Source of the DNA: Rhynchopus sp. YZ270_cl-10
Lineage: Eukaryota; Euglenozoa; Diplonemea; Diplonemida; Diplonemidae
DNA length: 64,000 nt
NCBI GenBank assembly: GCA_964035575.1
Contig: OZ037859.1
Coordinates: 1,178,001-1,242,000, forward strand
Direction of reading: 5' to 3'
Both the position numbers and the translations under genes were made by a program. This document shows positions 21,378 to 33,263 of the stretch, one piece after another. The notes under the pieces were generated by a model. It searched no databases, was not told where the DNA came from, and saw only the letters and a list, made by a program, of their open reading frames with translations. Position 1 is the stretch's first letter. Every line of letters begins with the position of its first letter.

Positions 21378-22682
21378 ATGTCAATGCTAACGATCCCTTT
21401 GGTGGATTTGAGTCATTCGCAGCTTAATTGGAGACAGCAGGAAATTAAACGTGCACAGTCCTATCGGTACGCCCGCGACTGCTTTAAACAGCTCAAATCG
21501 CTTGCCAGCCAACTGGAGTTTGAGGTGCCCGCACTTCACCTCCCTACACCCTCTGTCTCTTCTGCCACCACTACCCCAAGGCATTCTCCTTCGCTTTCTC
21601 CTAATACCACTCCAAAGAAACCTCCAGCACTTTCATTGTCACCCGGAACAGTTATCGTTCCGAAGGAGTCATTGAGAATGTATTTGGAGAAGTGGAGGGA
21701 AAACAACGTAAAATTCGTGAAGAACGGAAGCTCGCAGTTTCATGCGAAGAAGGAGCAGTTTTCGCATATGTCTGGAGAGTTGAGGAGGAAGCTGAAGAAG
21801 AGCGCGGTTGACAAGACGGAGAAGGTGGCACATGCTTTGAGGAATATGAGGACGGAGGACGATCGGTATGAACGTACAGTGAGTAGAATGCGGGAGGTAA
21901 AACAGCGTGTTCTGGATCGCCTCAGCATACTCGACTCGGGTCGTCTTCAGCAACGCATGGAGAACGTTCGTTCCTTTATAGATGCATCCCCTCTCGCACA
22001 TTGGGATGCCCTCGAACCATCGCGTCTCCCCACCGAACACGAAAAATACTTTAAACTCTGGAAAAAAAAGGAAGATGTCCACGACCTCCCTACCACCCGC
22101 TGTGAAGCATTCTTCCCAGAAGCAACCTCATTAGACGTTCAGAACCTAATGGTCGACGTTCCCACAAGGCTTGCTTGGGATAGAAACCTCACAGATTTTA
22201 GACCGCTCTCGGAGGAAGGTGACGTTTTTTATCATAAAATCGAGTCCGCAACGTTGAAGCGGTTTGGCTTTCATGGGAGAGAGTTTTTCTATGAGAGGCA
22301 GGTGGCATCGTGTGGGGAGGGGTGTCGGGATATTACTTTGCAGTCGATTTCGGATGAGGCCGCGGATGGGTATTCAAAGGGTGGTGAGGACGGCTCGGTG
22401 CGTGGTACGATACATTACCAAAACTACCGTATACAAGAGGAAGAGCGTGAAGGCGCAAAGGGTGCAAAGCTCACCATCACTGCCGTTGTTGACACCGGTG
22501 CGCGCCCGCCGAAGTACATCTCAACACTTCTCTGCAAACTCATGGCAGCACAGCCCTACCTCTGGATGGTAGATCACCTCGCCACCAACGGTGTCGGTGG
22601 CGGTACTACCGCTCAAATCAGCACCGCAACCCCCCACAATGATATCAATACCTACAACCACCATTTCGCGATTTTGGAGTAG
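21378..22682 (+). CDS. START-like lipid-binding protein (434 aa)
   Basis: I chose the ATG at 21378 because it follows a pyrimidine tract and CAG at 21346; an in-frame ATG at 21243 would lie inside that tract. Residues 1-210 are polar, with a proline/serine-rich stretch and a helical region (from LRMYLEKWRENN). The C-terminal 200 residues resemble a START / Bet v1-type lipid-transfer fold: VDVPTRLAWDRNLTDFRPL, then FYHKIES, REFFYERQ, and a final helix (ISTLLCKLMAAQPYLWMVDHL). START domains carry sterols, phospholipids or ceramide in a hydrophobic groove. The ligand here is unknown and the assignment rests on pattern, not alignment. Confidence 0.7.
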   Translation: MSMLTIPLVDLSHSQLNWRQQEIKRAQSYRYARDCFKQLKSLASQLEFEVPALHLPTPSVSSATTTPRHSPSLSPNTTPKKPPALSLSPGTVIVPKESLRMYLEKWRENNVKFVKNGSSQFHAKKEQFSHMSGELRRKLKKSAVDKTEKVAHALRNMRTEDDRYERTVSRMREVKQRVLDRLSILDSGRLQQRMENVRSFIDASPLAHWDALEPSRLPTEHEKYFKLWKKKEDVHDLPTTRCEAFFPEATSLDVQNLMVDVPTRLAWDRNLTDFRPLSEEGDVFYHKIESATLKRFGFHGREFFYERQVASCGEGCRDITLQSISDEAADGYSKGGEDGSVRGTIHYQNYRIQEEEREGAKGAKLTITAVVDTGARPPKYISTLLCKLMAAQPYLWMVDHLATNGVGGGTTAQISTATPHNDINTYNHHFAILE

Positions 22683-22925
22683 ATTTTTAAGTGAGAAGAG
22701 AAAAGAGAGAGTAAATATCCCAGGCGTTTTGAAGGGTACAGAATTTTAGTGGGGTTTTGTTGATGTAATAAAAGAGTGGAGAGGAGATGTGTGTTAAAAG
22801 AAAATTGTGAGGAGGGAGGTTTCCCTCTTGTTCTCTCGCAGGCATGGATCTCTTGGGTGGGGGTGGGTGGGGGGGGAAATGAGGTGGGTTAGGGTGTCTC
22901 CTGAGATGTGGAGATGCTAAGAAGG

Positions 22926-22968
22926 AGACTAACGCATGAGAGGCTGGGGATCATCTGACCAACTTTTT
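22926..22968 (+). repeat. H1 hairpin repeat, degenerate
   Basis: GAGACTAACGCATGAGAGG then CTGGGGATCATCTGACCAAC. The loop and tail match the family; the stem is decayed. Confidence 0.45.
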
Positions 22969-23490
22969 TTTTGTTCTTTTTGGAAATGTCGCAAAGGGTG
23001 GAGGGGGATTCTTGGGGGGGGGTCTTAACGTTCAATAACAGCATATCTCGCCAGATTTGTTTCCAGTTTATTTTGGATTGGGGAATTTTTTTTTGCATTT
23101 TTTTCTCTAGATGTCTCTCTCTCTCTCTCTCTCCCCGCAGATCGTGTGTTCAGTTTTCAGTTATGTGAAGCTACTGACCCGTTGGTCTGATGGCCACGGG
23201 TTATTTTTTTTTAGAAATACAGGCCAAGAAACACAGGCTTTTATCCGATAACCCAAGACCTATAATGCCATTCGTCAGCGAAGTGGAATTTCCTGTGTAT
23301 TCCCAGTTAGATTGACATGGAATTATGGGCCTCTCAAGGTTGCTTTTTAGCCTGCCTGTGTTGGCCCCCTGTATATGCTGCGTGTGTATCGACGAGCTCC
23401 GGATCACGCTCATGAACGCACCTCCATGCTTCATGAATCACGGCCTGGTGCCCGAGTTGCGGGTTTATTCACGCTGTGGCTGTGTTTTAA

Positions 23491-23540
23491 GGTGGCTAAG
23501 CATGAGAGAGGCTTAGGTTCATCTTATAAGCTTTTCTCTT
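23491..23540 (+). repeat. H1 hairpin repeat
   Basis: Preceded by TTTTAA. GGTGG then stem CTAAGC / GCTTAG with a 9-nt loop ATGAGAGAG, then GTTCATCTTATAAGC and TTTTCTC. Confidence 0.7.
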
Positions 23541-23670
23541 TTTTGTGCCTCAACTGTCGACCGAAAGTTTGCTTGAAAGAGGATTCTGTTTCAAGTATTC
23601 TTCCAGGTTTTGAGGGAAAACTGTGGTCCGTTATTTTGTTTCGTTTTAGTTCATTTTTTTTTTTCCAATA

Positions 23671-23713
23671 GGCAACTGAGCACAGAAGGCTCATTTGACT
23701 AACTTTTATTTTT
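23671..23713 (+). repeat. H1 hairpin repeat
   Basis: Stem TGAGC / GCTCA, loop ACAGAAG. The central A-T pair of the consensus is G-C here, a two-sided change. The tail is TTTGACTAACTTTT. Confidence 0.65.
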
Positions 23714-23715
23714 TG

Positions 23716-23760
23716 GCGTATGTGCACGAGAGACACATTTCATCTCTTCAGGAAGTTCAT
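23716..23760 (+). repeat. H1 hairpin repeat
   Basis: Stem ATGTG / CACAT around CACGAGAGA, then TTCATCTCTTC. The loop keeps ACGAGAG while the stem is different. Confidence 0.6.
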
Positions 23761-23845
23761 TAGTTCATTTTGCGAACTTTTCTTTTTATATTATTTTTTG
23801 ATCACGTGGCATACCCCAAAGAGCGTTTTTTTCATTTTCTTAAGA

Positions 23846-23892
23846 TGTGTGTACACAGTGAGACACATTCATTATTACAAGTTTTCGTTCAT
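23846..23892 (+). repeat. H1-like hairpin repeat
   Basis: Stem ATGTGT / ACACAT with a longer loop that contains CACAGTGAG, then TCATTATTACAAGTTTTC. Confidence 0.5.
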
Positions 23893-23903
23893 TATGTATC
23901 TTC

Positions 23904-23945
23904 AGTGCCTGCGTCCGAGGCGTTTGCACTATCAGCTTTTTTGGC
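23904..23945 (+). repeat. H2 repeat, short variant
   Basis: TGCCTGCGTCCGAGGCG (GCCT pairs with AGGC), then TTTGCACTATCAGCTTTT. Confidence 0.5.
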
Positions 23946-25275
23946 CTTCTTTTTAACAACAAAAATGTGTCGAGTTCTTGACACCGGAGTGAGGAAGTGC
24001 AGCAACCGTGTGTCACCTAGCTAAAGGACCCGCGCAGTCAAAAAATAGAAAAAAAACTACAGTGGAGCACACTATAAGGTGGCTATACTAATACAAACAA
24101 TGGTGTCGCTGAAAGGGGGGTGGTTCGCACTTCTTGCGCACTTCTGCGCACTTTTTGTGCCCTCCCATTCAGCCACACCAAGTTTTCAAAAGAAAACAAG
24201 ACAAAAACAAAAATGCATATCCGCCCTCTCTTGGTGACACTGTCAAAAGGAGTACAGAACATCCTTCGTTCTTTCTGTCTCTGCCACTCTTTTAAAGAGT
24301 GTCCCATCCGTTTTAAAAACACAGACGTACAACAACACCTTTCTTTCAAAAAAAAAACAAGCATCATTAGCCGTTTTCTAGACTTTTCAGGGGAAAAAGG
24401 TGGTATCCCGCTGCAAAAGGCGATACCGTGTGCATAACGCGTCTATGGGTGGCTGTCGAGAGAGAAGCAAACAAACAGGAAAATCTGCGGAATCTGCGCC
24501 TTTTTTGTCAAGTACATTGACGCAGCAAGACCTGGATTTTTCGCTTTTTTTTTTGCCTTTTTTTGTCGATCCTGCAAAAAATAAAATGGCCATCCAAATC
24601 TCATCAAAAAAGGTGAATACCACATCCAAAAAAAAGAATAAAGAACACCAGTACACCCCCCCCCAAAAAAAAGCAAAACCAGTGTAAAACAAACAACGCC
24701 AAACAAGCATCCCCCCTCCACCCATATTTGTTTGTGTACTGCGTACATGCAACCGGCGTGCTCTCTCTGGGGCGTGTCTGAGACAGGTGAAATCGTACTC
24801 CAAGAGAGTGAAGTATGCCCCAGCTGCTTGCATCAAGCATGTCGGTCAAGACGTCGTCCGGATGTTGTCGCTATACGATGCGACCCGAATGCTTCAAGAT
24901 CACACGCAAAGGGGCCAAACGGGGGAGGCACGTCAGGGTGCAACAAACACTGGTCAAAGAAGCCGCTGATCTACGATTTTCTTACGTTTCCCCCTAAAAA
25001 TACCCTCTCGTTTTCACAGGGCACCCTCCTGAATTGAAAAAGTTAACTTTGTTACTTCACTCTACACTCCCCACACCACACATCCCCCCCTTACAGTACC
25101 ACCCAAAACCCCCAATTACTCTTATGGCCTTTACACAGAAGTGATTTTTGAATCACACGAAACAATTAAACCCCCCCTCCCCATTTTAAACCCCAAGGAG
25201 TTTGATTCCTCCATCACTTTCCCAAACTTTTCTCTCTCCTCCTCTCCTTTAAACAATTCCTTTTAATAGTCTGCT

Positions 25276-28200
25276 ATGTACTCTGCTGTACACCCCCCTG
25301 AGCAGGAAAGAAGCACACGACGGTACAGTCTTGGAGGAGGCTCTTCTTATTCATCACGACGATCAGGGTCGCCTTTATATGCATCGGAAGGAGAAGGCTC
25401 GCGGATTGTGAGGCACCCTGGGAAGGCGTCTCCGTTGCTGACGTCTTCTTCTGGGATTATTCAGGGGTTGCGTGATCAGTTGCAACGGACCGGGTCGTTG
25501 TCGGCTATGCCCCCTCATGAAGCGTTTTCTGAGGAAAAAGCTCCGGTGAGAGCGAACTCTTTGACTTATAGAAGGGGGAGTGCGTCGCCTGCAACGGAGA
25601 TGCAGCATCAGCCGTTGGCAGAGTCGGTGAGGTTGGCATATTCTGCGCAGCGGTCTGCAGAGAGGACGTCAGAACGCATTCAAGTGCAACACAAAGAGCT
25701 TCTCCGAGAATACGAACGTTCCGACGCACGACACCGTGAATGGATCGACCGTCTCGAAGCAAAGCTCCGCACCGCAACAGCCACCATAGAGCGTCTGAAC
25801 GCTGATATTGATGATCTGAAGGACCACAATGCGTCGCTTCAATATAAATTTGATTGTGCGTTGATGGAAGGCGCCAGGGATACCTGCATTGCACAGCTGG
25901 ATGGGGAAAGCAGACAGCAGGACAGCTGGGAGATGGAACGCCAGGGTCTAGTCGAAAAGGTTTGCGAAGAAAAGGCAAAGCGGGCAGCGCTCCTCAAGAA
26001 GTACCGTAGCCTGAAGGCGTCTGCGCAGGGTGTTCGTACACACACCCCCGGAGGCAGTACTTCAGAGGCGGTGGTCAAGAACCTCAGCGAAACCAGCGAC
26101 CTCCTCGAGGCGACGGCAGAGTGGGTTGGGTCGATTGCACAGCATCTGCACGGTGGTAGTGGGGTGTCGGCGTCCTTCACTAGCCTGAAGGAGGTGGGGG
26201 CGTCGTTGCAAAAGAATCTTCGGATTGTGGAGGTGGCACTTGCTTCGAAAGGGGCGAAGCAGCAGCAGCAGGCTCCGCAGCAGGCCCCGCAACAGCGTCC
26301 TGTAATTGAAGGTGATTTGCTTGATGCGCTCATTGACAAGAAGGTAAGAAAACGGGGTTTCAACAAATGGCTTGCCTGGTGTGTTTTGGTGAAGGAGGAG
26401 AGGAAGCAAGGCAACTTCAATACGACGCTGCGGAATCATGCGGAGTTGCGGGTTTTGGCGATATATTTTAGGAAGGTGTCGTTGTTTTCGAGGGTGAAGA
26501 CGGAGGTGAAGGTGGTGAAACAGTCACTCCTCGCGAACGAGACGCAGTTTGAACAGGTTTTGCAGGAGCTTTCGCGGGCTCTTCCTGACACAGACTCGAT
26601 GAAAGCATTGATGCCTGCTCCACAGGTCATACCAGCAGCGGCAATAACACCACCAGCAGCAGCAGCTACCCATTCCATGCCGACAGAAGGCTTCATGAAA
26701 GACCTAACAGCATTATTAGACAACTTCACGAAGCGTTCCACCGAGGACCGTACTAAAGGAGAGGCAGGCCTCCAGGCGATGTTAGCACCACTTCTCGAGC
26801 AGGTTGCGTCAATTACTCGGGCAAATGAATCTCGCTCCCAACAGCTTGACGCACTGCAGCGTACAGTGGAAGGGACTGCCGTGAAAACAGAGGCGCACCC
26901 AGAAGAGATGACGGAAGCAGTGAAACAGCACTTCTCCGAAGCATTCTTCGCGGCACTGCTTTCGCGGTGCAGTGGGGTTGATGAAGCTGGGCTGCGGGAG
27001 GTTGTGCGGCAGGAGCTTGCTGCGTTGCCTGCACCACCACCACCACCTCCACCAGCATTGGACACCCTCCCCTTACAACAGCTAATCCGCGAGAGCGCGG
27101 AACAGCAGAGAGTGCATATTGGTGAAACGATTGGAGGAGTTCTCAATGAACAGCGTGCAGCGAATGATGACAGCGCACGGGCAGACGTGGCGCACCATTT
27201 GGAGGAGGAGATGTCCGTGATGGCGGACAACATTCAGAACATGATTGACAACGCGCAGGGGCGGAGTGAGGCGGTGATCGCGGATCTGCAGCAGCGTTTG
27301 TTAAGCAAAGACGACATTCTTGCCGACATGGTGCAGGAACTCCGCAGCGTACGCCAGATGCTCGAACACACCCCGCCACCCGCATCACTGAACAGCCCTG
27401 AATCAACACACATCCAAATAACCCAAGTAGAAAGCGCAGAAGAGCTCTCCGACACAGCACGCCGTGCAGACATCCTAGAAGGGCAACTCCGCGATGTGGT
27501 TGCCGAGGCATCAACCCTTAGTGAGTCTTTAAAGAAAGCGGAAAATAAGACCTCGCGTTTGGAGTCGGAGCTTGGCAAAGCGAGAGGCCACATAGAGCAG
27601 CTGGCAGGTGCTGCGAAGCGTGCAAGCGCGTCGTGTAGGGAACGTATTGCAGATGTGGAGGCGGTGGAGCAGGTCGAGGAAATGCGGTCAGATCTGTTGG
27701 TAGTGCGGAAGAGTCTGTCCACATTGCAGGAGGCAGAAGCGGCAGCAAAGGTGCAAGAGATTATCTCGCTTGAGGCAGAGCTGCGCGAACGTGACGAGGA
27801 GATCAATACTCTCAAGGCAGAGCTTCTGCTGCAGGAGGACGTCACAAAGGAGCTGGCGCAGGTATGTCACCCAATGCCGTTACTTAAAAAAAACATCAAT
27901 ATCAGGCACATCAAAGGATTGCTGGGCTAGAAAGCTTGTCGGAGAGAAGCCTCGACGCAGTGCATGCGAATGGAGTGGAGGGTGAAGACATTACGCAAAT
28001 ATCCGCCCAACTCGAGACGCAGTGTCAGAACCTCGAACAAGCGCAAGATGAACATTCCACAGTGGTATTGGAGGAGTGCTGTATTGAGGTTGCACAGCCT
28101 GAGGAGCATAGTGCACAGATTCGTACCTTGGAAGGAGAGATGGCGATGCTGCAGGAGACGCACGAAGCAAACATATCTGCCCTCTCGGAGCAGTTGCAGA

Positions 28201-30022
28201 GGCTCGAGACGTCGGTAGCAAATCAGAATGAGGCATCTGAGGAGGGCAGAGACATTGCCGTGACCGCAGAGCTTGCGACACTCACAGAGGCTCACTCCGC
28301 ACTGCAAGCTGAACACCACTCTGCCGTCAATGAATTGGAGGAGAAGAAGCGAGAAATTTCACAAATCACCGCCCAACTCGAGGAACAGACCCAATGCCAG
28401 ACTCTCAATGAACTCCCCACACTGGAGGAGTGTTGTGTTGAGGTTGCACAGCCTGAGGAGCACAGTGCACAGATTCGTACCTTGGAAGGAGAGATGGCAG
28501 TTCTGCGTGAAACGCATGAGGGTCATATGTCTGCTGTTACGGAGCAGATGCAGGAGATTACCGATGCAGCGTCTGAGGACATTGAAGAGAAGAATGCAGA
28601 GATTGCGTCGCTCACAGAAGCACTCACTGCGCTTCAGTCTCATTCCCAACGGGTCGTGGATCTCGAAGCAGAGCTTGCCGTGCATGCCAACGCATTGAAC
28701 GAGAAGAACACAGAAATATCAGAAATTTCCGCACAATTAGAAGAACAGATCAACCAACGCGAGGCCCTCGAGCAAACACAAGATGAACGTTCCACAGTGG
28801 TATTGGAGGAGTGCTGTGTTGAGGTTGCACAGCTTGAGGAGCATAGTGCACAGATTCGTACCTTGGAAGGAGAGATGGCAGTTCTACGTGAAACGCATGA
28901 GGGTCATATGTCTGCCATTACGGAGCAGATGCAGGAGATTACCGATGCAGCGTCTGAGGACATTGAAGAGAAGAATGCGGAGATTGCGTCGCTCACAGAG
29001 GCTCATTCGGTACTTCAATCTGAACATCGTGCGCATGCTAGCGAATTAGAAGAGAAGAACGCAAATCTGTTGAAGATATCCACTCAACTCGAGGAACAGA
29101 CCAAACGCCGTGCAGAGCTTGAGGAGGCCACAAGCCGCTTCACAGACGTAGAGGAGGCGAAGCTCAAGACATTGAAGGAAGGCCACAACGAGCAGGTCGC
29201 CGCACTGACCAGCCAGAACGAGACTCTCATCCAACAGCTCCAGATGCACGCATTGGAAGAAATACGCGCAAAGTATGCACCCATCATTGCAATACATTAC
29301 CAACTTTTCTCTGTGTGTGTCCTGCCGTAAAAAGTTACGTTTTTTGTTCCCTCAAGGAATATATCACATCGCAGGTGTTCATGTACTGTGTCGTGCAGCG
29401 TATTTAGTCAGGATGGTCATATGAGGACAACGGACCCACCAAGAGAGTTACACCACATCACACCACAGATCGCCGCCCTCCCAACACGATGAGGATCTAT
29501 GCGAGGTTCTGTCTGAAGAGAAGGCGGAGCTCTCCGAAGCACTTTCGACCATGTCCAAAAAGTACCGACAGACCCTGGGCACGCTGCTGTCCTTGCTTGA
29601 GGCGAAGAGGTGTGTGCAATGCTTTTTTGTTCCTTCTCTTTCCCCACCACTGCTTCGTTTCATCTTACAAGCTCTCATTTCTTTTTGAGGGCCACAGCGA
29701 ATGCTACCTTACGACTGATTATGAAGATAGTACAAACCATATACCCAATTTTCTGAAGTATCCTTTGCGATCAACACGACCAAGCACATACAATATTACC
29801 AACATTTCGCTCCCTCTCCCTCTCTCTCCCAACCCTTCTCCCCTTATCAGAGATGATTCCGGACAGCCGGCAGTGTGTGAAGCGGATCTGCTTGGACTCT
29901 GTTCCACACTTTCTCAAGAGAAGATGGACGTGTCGGGGGCACTTGCCACTGTGACAGCGAAGTACAGAAAAACACTCGACACTCTTGCAAAGGTTCTGCA
30001 GAAGCAGTCCGACTCTGCGTAA
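25276..30022 (+). CDS. Large coiled-coil protein (1,421 aa, four exons)
   Basis: Exons 25276-27861, 27906-29272, 29469-29609 and 29851-30022. The introns (GTATGT, GTATGC and GTGTGT donors, AG acceptors) join in frame with phases 0, 2, 2. The N-terminal 100 residues are serine/arginine-rich. From about residue 110 the protein is mostly heptad-patterned coiled coil, with helical stretches broken by proline runs (APPPPPPPAL). A segment around EECCVEVAQPEEHSAQIRTL is present three times in exon 2, the last two nearly identical in DNA. Exons 3 and 4 encode two related ends (CEVLSEEK...KKYRQTLGTLLSLLE and CSTLSQEK...AKYRKTLDTLAKVLQ). A cytoskeletal, Golgi-tether or flagellar scaffold role is likely by class, but no known family is recognised. 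Confidence 0.88.
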
Positions 30023-30380
30023 AAAAAACCTAACGTCAGGAAGCGTCCTCTTACCCGACTCACGCCCCCCTCTCCCGTATCCTTACTATTTGAAGGCAAC
30101 TATTTATAAAACCTTTCATACCGTGCTTTCTGAGTGCGTTCCTCAAATAGCCAAAAGCGCAAAATATGTCTCAACCATTTTCGTTCATTTGGACCTCCCC
30201 CTGGAGTGTTCAGAATCAACAAAAAATGAAGTACCCTCTTGGGGGCGTTTGATACGCTTCAAGGACACTGTGCATTATTCATCTTTTTTTCTCTTCAAAA
30301 TTCTCTTTTCTGTGCTGCAGGGAATGTGTGTTACTAAAAAAGCCCCGTCTCTGGTTTCGAATTTCGTCTATTTTTTTAAA

Positions 30381-30423
30381 AGGTGACTATGCACGAGAGG
30401 CTTAGGTTCATCTTGTCAACTTT
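30381..30423 (+). repeat. H1 hairpin repeat
   Basis: GGTGACTATGCACGAGAGG then CTTAGGTTCATCTTGTCAAC, preceded by TTTTTTTAAAA. Confidence 0.6.
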
Positions 30424-30819
30424 TTGTTTTGTTTGGTTATTTTTAAGGTCGCAAAAAGCGACGAGAGCATCTCACCAACCTTTATTTTGGTGACTAAGCG
30501 ACTAAGCATGAGGGTTATCTTCTCCCCAAAATTTCTCGATCCAATTGGGCGCAAAAATAAAATAAAATTAACATCAATAACTGACATCGTGTTTTCCCAA
30601 TTCTTGGTGCTTTCGGAAGTCGGTCAACGACCTGTCAGCGACGTGTCACGACCTGTCGGTGACCTGTCAATATCGACCCCTCCCGGAGTACCAATTCTGT
30701 TTTATTTCTGTAATGCGTACAGCGAGGCTCAGGCTCATCGGACAAGCTTTTTTTTCCTTCCATATTTTCCCGCAACTGTTGAGTACACTCGTTCATAGTA
30801 CGGTATTTTGTTTTTACAA

Positions 30820-30862
30820 GGTGACTAAACACGAGGCTTAAGTTTACCTTTACCAAACCTTT
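30820..30862 (+). repeat. H1 hairpin repeat, shortened loop
   Basis: Preceded by TTTTTACAA. GGTGACTAAACACGAGGCTT then AAGTTTACCTTTACC. Confidence 0.5.
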
Positions 30863-31186
30863 CTCTTAAAAAAACCCTTTTTTTTTTCCAGCTAAGTTGC
30901 GTAGAAGCGTTTTGTCAGCTTTGAACGAACAAAACCCCCCCACCGATCCGTTTCCCCCCACACCCCCCTAGAGCTAACAGTTTTGGGTGTCCTGTTTTTT
31001 TTTGTTTGGACCCATCACGAACGAACCATAACGTATAGTGGAAAACATCCTTTTGGCATGTGAACACTCATACAAAGCAAGAATTCAAAAAGAAAGGGTG
31101 CGTGATTTTTTTTAAATTTCCCCATATTTTTTTTCAGTTTCAGCCACGCACACAGGATAATACACGAAAAAAAAAAAGACAACACA

Positions 31187-31514
31187 ATGTCCCAAACACC
31201 GAACTGCGATAAATTGATTAGTCTGTTTGAGACCCTCGATGATGGCCAGACCGGGTTCCTCCCCTTCGGTGTTGTCAAGGCAGTCCTCACCGGCTGTGGC
31301 GACAAGATGCCCGACGCGGACTTCGAGAGCTTGGCCGGTGATATGAACCAGGACGGCATGTTCCCGTACAGAGTATGTAGACGAAAAAGGGGGCCTCCTT
31401 TTCCCTAACCCAGTCAGTTTTGATGTTCTGAATAACTTTTTTAAGAATTGGGTGAAGCGAACGGGAGTACCTGTACGCTCACAACTCTACATCGGCAGAT
31501 GGGCCGCCGGCTGA
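31187..31514 (+). CDS. Small EF-hand-like protein (84 aa, two exons)
   Basis: Exon 1 is 31187-31372, the intron 31373-31445 (GTATGT...TTAAG, phase 0), exon 2 31446-31514. The fold pattern is that of one calmodulin-type lobe: a helix (CDKLISLFETLDD), a loop DDGQTGFLPF, a helix (VVKAVLTGCGDKMPDADFESLAGDM), a second loop NQDGMFPY, then NWVKRTGV. The first loop lacks several calcium ligands and the second is shortened, so it may not bind calcium. This is common in myosin-type light chains. It is shorter than typical light chains (about 140-150 aa), so either it is a single-lobe protein or further exons have been missed. The acceptor choice is the weakest point. Confidence 0.6.
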
Positions 31515-33263
31515 CGAGCGGTTGTGTACCGCCCTCGTTCTCTTTACAGTACGGGCAAGCCATTAGGTTTCCTTTTTACATCTACTGTTGTACCGCAGGG
31601 TACTGCTTTCATCCGGATGGCTGGCATCGTACAGTGGGTCAGTCGGAGGTGCCTGCATTCAACAACTACAGTTTTTTTTGGGTGCTATTTAATCATGTTA
31701 CATCCTCCCCCCTCTTACTACACTATCACTCACCCAAAGCCTGTGATGAGTTCATGATACAAACAAACAACCAAACAAAACAACACCCCCTCTTACAGTG
31801 GTACTTCCAGGAGATCCTCTGTAACACTGCAGGCATAGGCCACCACCAGCACTGGCTCAAGCAGAAATAGACACACACTCCGCATGTGTCTCCTGCAGGC
31901 GTTATCCCCCCCCCTCTATCCGCAACATTATATTTTGTGTATCCCTCCCATATAAATACCTTGTGTTGTTTTCTGCTTTCCCCCTGAGAGAAAAAAAAAG
32001 CATGTAGGCATTGTGTACAGAGCCTGCTTCGGGAGGGGATCGTCGAAAAAAAAAAAAAGAAGAAAAAGAAAAGTCGGGGAACCGGTGTGCCTACATCCGT
32101 TGAGGTGTTTTGCACTATTGTTTGTGGCCCTCTTTTTCCCTCCTCCCCTACTCAACAGTTTTTGGTTGCCCAAAAACGTAGTGTCTCCTTCCCCCCCCAA
32201 CAGTTCCCAAATAGATAAGCTAGCGTTTTTCCCTCCAAACAATTGAGCTGTTCAAAAAAAATGTTTTTTTGTTGTTGCTTTTTCACTACTTTCATCCACA
32301 AAAGGTGCCATTTTGGTGTAGTGTAGGACCATCAGGCCTTTGGTTTTTGAAAATGGGGGATAGTTTCGAAAAAAAAAATGAACAAAAAGGGAGGGGGATG
32401 ATAACAGTGTCAGAGGAAAGGTTTGCATTCTCCTCTTTTTTTTTCAATTGCCGCTTGTATTTTTTCTTGATGTGATTATTTTCTTTTGAGTGTCATGTGT
32501 ACCTTTCTTTTTCTTTTCTTTTTACAACTTGTGCCCACCCCCACCCAACACCCTTCCCCCTTCCCACCGAGTAGAGCTTTGGTGCTGGCGTTTAAATTGG
32601 ATGATTTGTTATGAAAAAAAAAAATTGTGGGCAGAGTCCCCCTTGCAGATATGTTTGACATGGAGGGTACACTAATCAGCTTTATTTCTTTTTATAAGGA
32701 AAAGCACACATCTGCTCCGAGAATAGAGAGAGAAAACAGAGCGAAGGCAAAATACGTGCTTTCGTGGGTGATGAAAAATATCGAACTCGAAAGACAGGCA
32801 AAGGGGAGGGTCACACCATTTGCTTGGTAACTGTAACTGAAGAGCACCCACCCCCTGCGTGTTTTCCCCAACCACGAAGTACATTTGTCCCGCTCGAAAC
32901 TCGGTTAAAGAAATTGCTTTTTGAAAAAAAAAATACCAAACGAGAGGGATACCACAATATGAAAAGAGAAAAACAAAAGACAAAAATAAATCCGTTGGAG
33001 ACGACAGCAACGAGAAAAAAAAAAAAAAACAACCTGATAACAAAACAACAAAAGGACGTCTCTTTTCCTCCCTGACACACAACCGGGAGGGGCTAACACC
33101 GCCGATTGGTCGCCGAAAATTTCTCTACAACGACGATTCACTATACTACTGTCACCTTTATGCTAGAGGAAAATATCCCTGAGTCCCATCCTTCCCCTTC
33201 CCTTCCCTCCCTCCCCACTCTTTCCAACCCCTTCTGCATGCAGACTAAGTCCCCCACTAAACC
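31515..33263. other. Intergenic, no gene seen
   Basis: It contains a GTCAGTCGGAGGTGCCTGCA stretch at 31638 that recurs near 59693, and many homopolymers. A C/T-rich tract ending TGCATGCAG at 33243 lies just before the hexosaminidase start. Confidence 0.5.
31630..31680 (+). repeat. H3 dispersed repeat, copy 1
   Basis: GTGGGTCAGTC then GGAGGTGCCTGCATTCAACA, ACTACAG and a T-run. It matches 59686-59730 closely, with a weaker relative at 55534-55566. Confidence 0.6.

Larger units (their letters stand above)
22683..25275. other. Intergenic with clustered H1 and H2 repeats
   Basis: No gene I can support. Five hairpin repeats cluster at 22926-23945. A GC-richer stretch at 24740-24990 has short frames in several phases and may be an old transposon scrap. 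A pyrimidine tract ending TTTTAATAG at 25269 precedes the coiled-coil gene. Confidence 0.45.
30023..31186. other. Intergenic with H1 repeats
   Basis: No gene seen. It holds H1 copies at 30381 and 30820 and a further broken one near 30488. GACCTGTC-type direct repeats occur at 30630-30668. A T-rich tract ending TTTTTTCAG lies about 50 bases before the next start codon. Confidence 0.5.

Noticed and set aside
24732-25010. GC-richer region with short frames in all three + phases
   Set aside because: No frame is long, none shows a known motif, and no splice pattern links it to the coiled-coil gene. It may be an old transposon scrap.
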